Of a stretch of DNA of 64,000 bases, positions 40,931 to 47,822 are shown one piece after another. The notes beneath the pieces are model-generated. The model searched no databases. It was not told the origin of the DNA and saw nothing but the letters and a program-made list of their open reading frames with translations. Position 1 is the first letter of the stretch; each line of letters starts with the position of its first letter. Origin of the DNA: Streptomyces sp. SKN60. Its GTDB lineage: Bacteria > Actinomycetota > Actinomycetes > Streptomycetales > Streptomycetaceae. A program made the position numbers and the translations under genes. The stretch is from positions 1 to 64,000 of the forward strand of contig NZ_JAHTMW010000025.1 in the NCBI RefSeq assembly GCF_026236535.1, in the 5' to 3' direction.

Positions 40931-43204
40931 CTAGAGGTGGCCGCGGAAGGTGCGGAGTTTCCGTGCCACGGCTTCGTTCCCGAGGCGGGCCACGGCGTCG
41001 GCGACCGCGTCGAGAAGCGGTCCGACGCTCGGCTTCGTCCCCCCGGAGAGGTCCTTCGCCGCTTTGTTCAGCGCCTTCGCGTGCTCATGGAGCTTGAGAA
41101 CGACTTCCTGGGAATGGTCCGGTGTGATGCCGCCCGCGACGGTGGCCAGTTCCTTGAACACGAGGTTCAGGACCAGGGGCAGCTTTCCGGCGCTCCCTCC
41201 GGCTCCGTACGGGGTCCTGCTGTTCATCTCCTGGAGGGTGCGACTGCCGTTCGTGCACAGCGCGGCGATCCCGGCGGCGAGGCTCTGTCGAACGGGCGCC
41301 GAGGGTGCCGAGGGCGCCGGGGCCGAGATGTCGGCCAGGTTCGCGGTGGGGTTGACGGCGGCCTGCTGTGCGCCTGCGAGCGCTTCCCTGGACCACTGGG
41401 TGAGCAGTTCGACGTCCTGCCCCAGCTCGTCGAAGGTGACCTTCTGGCGCCCGAACTTCCGCAGTTCCAGGGGGACGATGGGAATGTCGCCCACCTTCTC
41501 CTGTTTGGCCCTCGCGTCGCTCAACACCGTCATGGCGCCGAACGCGTCGGTCTGGTGGACCTGTTCGGCCTTGGCGGTGCGCTTGCGCAGGGAGGTATGG
41601 GCGTACTTGCGGGCCTTCTCCGCCACTGCTCCAGCGCCCCAGTCGGTGAGGGGGAGTCCGTAGACCTCCCCGAAGACGCCCACGACGGCGTCGTAGTTGG
41701 CGTCCAGGAATGCCCTGGCCGGGTCCGGCAGGAACCCGCCGACGGTCTTGAGGTTGACCCGCGAGAGGACCGCGGTCTTGTTCTTGCCCAGAGTCAGCCT
41801 CTCGGCGTTGCGCTCCTGCTCGGCCAGGTCGCCGAGGGCGGCCAGCTGGTTGTAGAAGAGGGCGGCGAACCCGCGCAGTTGCTCGGCGGTCGTCGTCTGC
41901 GAGGCCGCTCCGTCCACGTCCATCTGGCCCCCGAGGAAGAGATCGGCCACCCGCCGGCCGAAGACGAGGCTCTGGGAGAGGTGGATGTGCGCCTTCGACC
42001 TGGACGAGATCCGGGTCTTCGTGCCGCCCGTGTTGGCCGGTTCCGATTCGGTCAGCATGTGCTGGAAGAAGCCGGCCATGCCGTGCAGGGGGACGCCCAC
42101 GGTCTGGTGGGCGAACAGGCCGTCCCCGTAGCCCTGGAGCCCTCGCGTCTCGGTGTGCGGGCGTTCGGGTGCCACTCTGAGATCCGTCCCCACCAGTGAG
42201 GTCTCGTCGTGGGTGAACGTCGCCTCGGGATAGAGGCGCGCGAGTGACTTCTCCTCGTTCGTCGAGCCCGGGCCGGGGCCGTAGAGCCTGCTGTGCATGT
42301 CCCTGAGGGCGGTGAGGGTCGCCTCGCGGTCGCTGTGGGCGGTCTCTCCCGGGAGGACGTTCATCGGAGGGGTGACGAATTCCGCGTTCGTGTACTGGGT
42401 TCCGTCGGGGGCGTTCCGCTTGTCGCCCACCATCTTCACGCCGCTCTCGTGCGTGACGAGGATCGGTCCGGAGACGGGCTCGCCGTGCGCATCGCGGGCT
42501 TCGACGTTGCCGCCGTCCGCCATGGACACGGGCCGGTCCGTCTCGATCTCCAGGCCGATGGCGCGCTGAATGGGGGCGGGAGTGGCGGGGGCCGGGCCGC
42601 CGAGGGCCCGGCGCGCGTTGGCCTCGGCTTCCCGCTCGAAGCGGTCGGAGGGGTCGGAGACCTTCAGGCCCGCCCCGTTGTCGGTGCCGGCCACCGGGCC
42701 TTGGCGCTGCTGGATGACGTGGGTGAGCTCGTGGGCGAGGGTGTGCCGGTCGGCGCCGCCGTCGCCGATGACGACGTGGTTGCCGCTGGTGTAGGCGCGG
42801 GCGCCGACCTCGGCGGCGGAGGCGCGGGCGGTGGAGTCGGTGTGCAGCCGTACGTCCGAGAAGTCCGCGCCGAGCCGGGCCTCCATGTCGGTACGGGTGG
42901 CCTCGTCCAGCGGGCGCCCCGGCGCGCGCAGCACCTCGTGCACGGCGGACCGCTGGACCGGGGGCTGCTGGACCGGGGGCTGCTGGTGTCCGCAGCCGGC
43001 GCCGTGCTCGTGGCGCTCCTGGGCCCAGGGGTGGCCGGCCTGGCGGAGCAGCTGCACGACGGCCGCGTTGCCCGCCGCGCCGAGCCGGCCGGGCAGCGCG
43101 GGAGACGAGGTCTCCGGCGCCCGCCCCGTAGCCGGTGTCCTGGTGGCCTCCGTCCGGTCCGGCCGGTGGGCGCTGCCCGTCCTGTCGTCGTTCGGGGTCC
43201 GCAC
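40931..43204 (-). CDS. DUF4157 (eCIS core domain) modular protein B
   Basis: This 757-residue protein shares residues about 65-200 with the product of the gene at 17834, roughly four in five residues identical by eye: HGAGCGH, VQRSAVH, LGADFSDVR, SGNHVVIGDGG, HELTH at 158-162, SDPSDRFEREAEANARRAL. After a short Pro/Ala linker the C-terminal part is quite different. It has GLEIE at about 217-221, EFVTPPM at 275-281, HIHLS at 406-410 and PLELRKFG at 578-585. In this order these recall the amidoligase (COOH-NH2 ligase) fold, which joins amines to carboxylates. No signal peptide or membrane helix is seen. GTG start. As for A, it may be cargo of a contractile injection system encoded elsewhere. 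The fold assignment is inference. Confidence 0.85.
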   Translation of the reverse strand: MRTPNDDRTGSAHRPDRTEATRTPATGRAPETSSPALPGRLGAAGNAAVVQLLRQAGHPWAQERHEHGAGCGHQQPPVQQPPVQRSAVHEVLRAPGRPLDEATRTDMEARLGADFSDVRLHTDSTARASAAEVGARAYTSGNHVVIGDGGADRHTLAHELTHVIQQRQGPVAGTDNGAGLKVSDPSDRFEREAEANARRALGGPAPATPAPIQRAIGLEIETDRPVSMADGGNVEARDAHGEPVSGPILVTHESGVKMVGDKRNAPDGTQYTNAEFVTPPMNVLPGETAHSDREATLTALRDMHSRLYGPGPGSTNEEKSLARLYPEATFTHDETSLVGTDLRVAPERPHTETRGLQGYGDGLFAHQTVGVPLHGMAGFFQHMLTESEPANTGGTKTRISSRSKAHIHLSQSLVFGRRVADLFLGGQMDVDGAASQTTTAEQLRGFAALFYNQLAALGDLAEQERNAERLTLGKNKTAVLSRVNLKTVGGFLPDPARAFLDANYDAVVGVFGEVYGLPLTDWGAGAVAEKARKYAHTSLRKRTAKAEQVHQTDAFGAMTVLSDARAKQEKVGDIPIVPLELRKFGRQKVTFDELGQDVELLTQWSREALAGAQQAAVNPTANLADISAPAPSAPSAPVRQSLAAGIAALCTNGSRTLQEMNSRTPYGAGGSAGKLPLVLNLVFKELATVAGGITPDHSQEVVLKLHEHAKALNKAAKDLSGGTKPSVGPLLDAVADAVARLGNEAVARKLRTFRGHL

Positions 43205-43330
43205 GGGGTCCCCCTCCTCTTCGGCGTCGGCGTGGACTTCCTGCGTACACGGCGGAGGGCTGCCGTTTCGAGGTGCGGGCGGGCAGAACCGGGCGGCCGA
43301 TCGGGCAGTGTGCGCAAACCGGTTGTGTAT

Positions 43331-43344
43331 CGCGATGTATCGCG
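43331..43344. promoter_or_regulatory. CGCGAT-GT-ATCGCG inverted repeat
   Basis: A 14-base near-palindrome with perfect six-base arms overlaps a ten-base direct repeat (TGTATCGCG twice). It lies about 105 bases before the exporter ATPase gene, in the region divergent from DUF4157 gene B. Such palindromes often bind TetR-type repressors, but none is adjacent. Confidence 0.4.
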
Positions 43345-43447
43345 TTACCGTGTGGTCCGGGTCACTCGAACGCCGGGCGTCGTCCGCTCGGCGTCTCTAA
43401 ACTTGGACGAAATCTTTCAAAACCTCTCAAATCATCTGGGAGAACGC

Positions 43448-44524
43448 ATGCCAGGCGCGATTCACGCCGAAGGTCTGGTGAAGACCTTCGGCGACGTACG
43501 AGCTCTGGACGGGGTGGACCTCGATGTACCCGAGGGCACCGTCCTGGGCCTGCTCGGCCCGAACGGCGCGGGGAAGACGACCACCGTGCGCGTGCTCACC
43601 ACGCTCCTCCGACCGGACAGCGGCCGTGCCGTCGTGGCCGGGATCGACGTGCTCAAGCACCCCAACGAGGTGCGCCGCGCGATCGGCCTGTCCGGCCAGT
43701 TCGCCGCGGTCGACGAGTATCTGACCGGCCGCGAGAACCTCCAGATGGTCGGGCAGCTCTATCAGATGAACGGCAGGGCGGCGAAGGTCCGCGCGGGCGA
43801 GCTCCTGGAGCGGTTCAACCTCGCCGACGCCGCCGACCGCCCCGCCAAGACCTACTCCGGCGGCATGCGGCGCCGGCTCGACCTGGCCGCCGCCCTCGTC
43901 GTCTCCCCGCCCGTGATGTTCATGGACGAGCCCACCACCGGCCTCGACCCCCGCAACCGGCAGGCCCTGTGGGAGATCATCCAGGAGCTCGTCGCCGGCG
44001 GCACCACCCTCCTACTCACCACGCAGTATCTGGAGGAGGCCGACCACCTGGCCCACGACATCTGCGTCGTCGACCACGGCAAGGTCATCGCCCACGGCAC
44101 CTCCGACCAGCTCAAGGCCCAGACCGGCGGCGAGCGCGTTGAGGTCGTCGTCCACGACCGCGACACCATCCCGGCCGCCCGCGAGGTCCTCGCGCGCTAC
44201 GGGACGGCGGGCGTCGGCCGCGGCGACATCGACGCCGGCGACATCAGCGTCGAGGAGCACACCCGTAAACTCACCGTCCCGGTCACCGGCGGCGCCAAGC
44301 TGCTCGCCGAGGTCATCCGCGACCTGGACGCCGTCGGCGTCGAGATCGACGACATCGGCCTGCGCCGCCCCACCCTCGACGACGTGTTCCTCTCGCTGAC
44401 CGGCCACGTGGCCGAACAGGCCGAGGAGAACGGCGAGAATGGCGCGAGCGGCGGGAGCGGCGCGACGAAGAGCGCCCGCAAGGACCGCAGCGACCGCAGC
44501 GACCGGAAGGAGGCGGTCAAGTGA
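43448..44524 (+). CDS. DrrA-type ABC exporter ATPase
   Basis: This 358-residue ATP-binding subunit carries Walker A GPNGAGKTTTVRVL near residue 38, the ABC signature YSGGMRRRLDLAAAL near 137, Walker B VMFMDEPTTGLDP near 155, and the switch histidine region TTQYLEEADHLA. The C-terminal 110 residues hold the DrrA-family extension with RRPTLDDVFLSLTG, found in daunorubicin-type exporters. A Ser/Arg/Asp-rich tail ends it. It powers export through the permease encoded by the overlapping next gene. Substrate unknown. Confidence 0.93.
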   Translation: MPGAIHAEGLVKTFGDVRALDGVDLDVPEGTVLGLLGPNGAGKTTTVRVLTTLLRPDSGRAVVAGIDVLKHPNEVRRAIGLSGQFAAVDEYLTGRENLQMVGQLYQMNGRAAKVRAGELLERFNLADAADRPAKTYSGGMRRRLDLAAALVVSPPVMFMDEPTTGLDPRNRQALWEIIQELVAGGTTLLLTTQYLEEADHLAHDICVVDHGKVIAHGTSDQLKAQTGGERVEVVVHDRDTIPAAREVLARYGTAGVGRGDIDAGDISVEEHTRKLTVPVTGGAKLLAEVIRDLDAVGVEIDDIGLRRPTLDDVFLSLTGHVAEQAEENGENGASGGSGATKSARKDRSDRSDRKEAVK

Positions 44525-45378
44525 CCGCGGTGACCGACACCCTGGCCAAGCCGCAGCGGCGCGGCGCCATCGCCCAGTCGATCAGCGACTCGCTGGTCGT
44601 CACCAAGCGCAATCTGATCCGGATGACCCGCATCCCGGAAATGGTCATCTTCGGCCTCATCCAGCCCGTGATGTTCGTGATCCTCTTCACGTACGTCTTC
44701 GGCGGCTCGATGAAGATCGGTAACACCACCGACCCGGAGGTCTACAAGAACTTCCTGATGGCCGGCATCTTCGCCCAGACCGTCACCTTCGCCACGGCCG
44801 GCGCGGGCGCGGGCATCGCCGACGACATGCACAAGGGCCTCATCGACCGCTTCCGCTCGCTGCCCATGGCGCGCGGCGCGGTCCTCACCGGCCGCACCCT
44901 CGCCGACCTGGTGCAGACGGCACTGACCCTGCTCGTCCTGGCGGTCGTCGCGCTCATCGTCGGCTGGCGCCCCGGCTTCGCGGAGCCCACCAACTTCGCC
45001 AGAATCATGGCCGGATTCGGCCTGCTGCTGCTCCTCGGTTACGCCTTCACCTGGATCGGTGCGCTGATCGGCCTGTCCGTGCGCACCCCGGAGGCGGCCA
45101 CCTCGGGCGGACTGATCTGGCTCTTCCCGGTCACGTTCATCTCGAACGCGTTCGTGGACTCCAGCCAGATGACCCCCTGGCTCCAGAAGGTCGCCGACTG
45201 GAACCCCTTCAGCGCCACCGTGCAGGCCTGTCGCGTGCTCTTCGGCGACCCGGGAGTCTCCCAGTCCCAGGCCTGGCCGATGCAGCACCCGGTGTGGGCC
45301 TCGCTGATTTACTCGGTCCTGATCATCGTGCTGTTCCGGACGCTGGCGGTACGGAAGTACCGCTCGGCCACCGCCTGA
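44521..45378 (+). CDS. DrrB-type ABC-2 permease
   Basis: This 285-residue permease has six predicted membrane helices of the ABC-2 type (VIFGLIQPVMFVILFTYVFG as helix 1, then FLMAGIFAQTVTFATAGAGAG). Between them is the conserved GLIDRFRSLPMARGAVLTGR loop, the EAA-like region that contacts the ATPase. Its GTG overlaps the ATPase stop (GTGA), so the pair is translationally coupled. Together they should export a lipid or drug-like compound. No resistance or biosynthetic genes flank them, and it converges with a kinase gene 17 bases downstream. Confidence 0.92.
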   Translation: MTAVTDTLAKPQRRGAIAQSISDSLVVTKRNLIRMTRIPEMVIFGLIQPVMFVILFTYVFGGSMKIGNTTDPEVYKNFLMAGIFAQTVTFATAGAGAGIADDMHKGLIDRFRSLPMARGAVLTGRTLADLVQTALTLLVLAVVALIVGWRPGFAEPTNFARIMAGFGLLLLLGYAFTWIGALIGLSVRTPEAATSGGLIWLFPVTFISNAFVDSSQMTPWLQKVADWNPFSATVQACRVLFGDPGVSQSQAWPMQHPVWASLIYSVLIIVLFRTLAVRKYRSATA

Positions 45379-45395
45379 CGCGACGCGCACGGGAC

Positions 45396-47765
45396 TCACG
45401 GCAGATAGCCGGAGATCACCAGGTCGTCGAAGGGGACGAAGACCGCCCCTCCGGCGACCAGGGGTTCGCCCGGCGTCAGCGACTTCGCCTCGACCCCGTC
45501 CGGAAGGACCGCGTTGCGGGCCTTCACATCGCGGTCGCCCACCGGGCCGGTCGCGGGCAGCGACTGCACTTGTTGCTTGCCCGCGACCACCAGCCGGTCG
45601 CCCGCGAAGACGACCCGGTCCACCCCGTCGTCGAAGCTGCCGGTCGTCGTCGCCCGCCGCAGCTCGCGCCCGCTCGCCAGGTCGTAGGTGACCACGGTGA
45701 AGCTGACCGAGCTGCCGACGAGACTGCCGACCACGGCCACCGTGCCGTCCGCGCGCACCGCCGGACCGGCGACGATCGTCAGATCCTCCGCCAGCGTGCG
45801 CCGCGGCCGCAGCGTCCGGGCGTCGAGCACGGGCACCCCGCCGTCCTGTGCGTTCTGGCACAGCACCGCGTCCCCGTGCACCACGATCGTCGAGCACTCC
45901 ACGCCGGCGCCGCCCCGGGCCGTCTCCTTGCCGGTCGCCGTGTCGAGGGCCACCGGCACGGTCCCGCCGACCGTCACGTACACCCGGTTCCCCGAGGCGA
46001 CCAACTGCTCGGGGATCGCGTCGAGTTCCTTCCGCCACAGCTCACGGCCGCCGCCCTTCCCGTCCAGCCGCACCGCCGTGACCAGGCCCTTGCCCTCGTC
46101 CGTACGGTGCAGCAGGCTGCTGTACAGGACGTCGCCGACCAGGTCGGAGCCCTTCTCCGCCCACTCGGGTCCCGGCGCGGGCACCTTCCCGCGCACCTTT
46201 CCGTCGTCGAGGCCGTACGCCGTCAGGCCGTCGGCGCCCGCGATGTACGCCGTGTCGCCGACGACCGACGGATCGCCCGGCGACGCCAGGATGCCGAAGT
46301 CGCCGGGAGTCTCGCGGCCGGGGACCGCCCACAGCCGCTTGCCGTCGGCCGCGTTCAGGGCGAGGGCCCCGCCCCCGGTGCCCGCGCACAGCAGCACCTT
46401 CGGCGCCAGGGAACAGTTGCTGATCCCCGGGCCGACCCGGCTCGCCCACGGCGACCAGCCGGCCGGCCGGGCCCCGCTGTCCGTCGCCGACGTCCCGAAG
46501 TCGCCGGCGTGCCCCTCACCGCCGTACGGCCGGACGACCTGGCTCAGCGATCCCACCCCGCCCGGCCCGGACGCCGAAGCGGAGGGCCCGGCCGAACCCG
46601 AAGGACCCGAGGGACCCGCGTCTGCCTGGTCCCCCTGCCCGCCCTGCCGGTCGAGCAGCACCACCCCCACCGTCGCCACCACCGCCACCGCGACCGCCGC
46701 GGCCACGATCTGCCCCCACCGGCGGCGCCGCGGCTCCGGCCCGGCGGGACCGGCGGGCCGGGCGACCGCCGCCGTGGGCGAGTACGGCACCGCGACGACC
46801 GGCGCCATCGTCGGCAGCTCGGCCACGCCCGCGCCCGAGGCCGCCGCCTCGCCGAACCCGCGGGCCGCGTCCCCGTACTCGGCGAGCAGCGACAACACCC
46901 CGCCCGGCCACGGAAACACCTCCACCTCGGCGGCTTCGGAACCCAGCAACTCCGCCAGCTCCGCCGCCGAGGGCCGCTCCGCCGGATCGAGCCGCAGACA
47001 GCGCTCCACGACCGGCCGCAACTCCTCCGGCACGCCCGACAGTTCGGCATCGGCCCGGCTGATCCGGTAGACCACCGCCGCCATCTCGTCGTCGTGGAAG
47101 GGCCCCCGGCCGCTCGCCGCGAACGCGAGCACCGCCCCCAGACAGAACACGTCCGAGGCCGGCACCACGGCCCGGCCGCCCACCAGATGCTCCGGCGACA
47201 TGAAGCCCGGCGAGCCGACGACCAGCCCCGTCGAGGTCAGCGCCGTCGCCTCGAAGGCCTGCGCGATGCCGAAGTCGATCAGCTTGGGCCCGGCCGCGCC
47301 GAGCAGCACGTTCGCCGGCTTCAGATCCCGGTGCAGCACCTGCGCCTCGTGCACCGCGCCGAGCGCCCGGGCCAGGGCGACGCCCAGCTCCCGTACCGCC
47401 GCGACCGGCAGCGCGCCGGCGCGGACGACCGCCTCGGCGAGCGAGGGCCCCGGCACGTACTCGGTCGCCAGCCACGGCGCCGGCGCGTCGGCGTCCGCGT
47501 CCACGAGCCGGGCCGCGTAGGGGCTGTCCACCGCCCGCGCCGCCGTGATCTCGCGCCGGAAGCGGGTCCGGAAGTCCTCGTCGAGCTCCAGCTCCGCGCG
47601 CACGGTCTTCACCGCGACCATCCGGTACGGGTCGGCCGTCGGCGCGTCCGTACGGCAGGCCAGATGGACCTCGCCCATGCCGCCCGCGCCGAGCCGGGCG
47701 AGCAGCCGGTACGGGCCGACGAGCCGGGGCGGCCCGGCGGGCAGTGCTTCCAGCACGGTCAACAC
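45396..47765 (-). CDS. Ser/Thr protein kinase with propeller sensor (1)
   Basis: This 789-residue membrane kinase has an N-terminal kinase domain (about 15-275): LGAGGMGEVHLA as the glycine loop, VAVKTVR with the ATP lysine, HRDLKPANVLL as the catalytic loop, LIDFGIA as the metal-binding motif, and SPEHLVGG in place of APE. A juxtamembrane linker and one helix (about 365-385, AAAVAVAVVATVGVVLL) follow. An outside part of about 390 residues carries PQQ-like beta-propeller repeats (LALNAADGKRLWAVPG, VALDTATGKETARGG). It should phosphorylate cytoplasmic targets in response to an outside signal. It is followed closely upstream by a paralogous kinase gene. GTG start. Confidence 0.9.
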   Translation of the reverse strand: MLTVLEALPAGPPRLVGPYRLLARLGAGGMGEVHLACRTDAPTADPYRMVAVKTVRAELELDEDFRTRFRREITAARAVDSPYAARLVDADADAPAPWLATEYVPGPSLAEAVVRAGALPVAAVRELGVALARALGAVHEAQVLHRDLKPANVLLGAAGPKLIDFGIAQAFEATALTSTGLVVGSPGFMSPEHLVGGRAVVPASDVFCLGAVLAFAASGRGPFHDDEMAAVVYRISRADAELSGVPEELRPVVERCLRLDPAERPSAAELAELLGSEAAEVEVFPWPGGVLSLLAEYGDAARGFGEAAASGAGVAELPTMAPVVAVPYSPTAAVARPAGPAGPEPRRRRWGQIVAAAVAVAVVATVGVVLLDRQGGQGDQADAGPSGPSGSAGPSASASGPGGVGSLSQVVRPYGGEGHAGDFGTSATDSGARPAGWSPWASRVGPGISNCSLAPKVLLCAGTGGGALALNAADGKRLWAVPGRETPGDFGILASPGDPSVVGDTAYIAGADGLTAYGLDDGKVRGKVPAPGPEWAEKGSDLVGDVLYSSLLHRTDEGKGLVTAVRLDGKGGGRELWRKELDAIPEQLVASGNRVYVTVGGTVPVALDTATGKETARGGAGVECSTIVVHGDAVLCQNAQDGGVPVLDARTLRPRRTLAEDLTIVAGPAVRADGTVAVVGSLVGSSVSFTVVTYDLASGRELRRATTTGSFDDGVDRVVFAGDRLVVAGKQQVQSLPATGPVGDRDVKARNAVLPDGVEAKSLTPGEPLVAGGAVFVPFDDLVISGYLP

Positions 47766-47822
47766 GCCTTTCCGATGGGGCTGTCGGGGTGACTCACGGG
47801 CACGGGCCCGGAGTACTCGGAC

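Noticed and set aside
17834..43204. A complete contractile injection system or defence island
   Set aside because: No sheath, tube, baseplate, AAA, nuclease or restriction genes were found. Core metabolic genes separate the candidates, so only detached cargo-like genes are claimed.
43448..45378. DrrAB pair as part of an antibiotic gene cluster
   Set aside because: Neighbours are a kinase and a DUF4157 gene. No biosynthetic enzyme is within reach.
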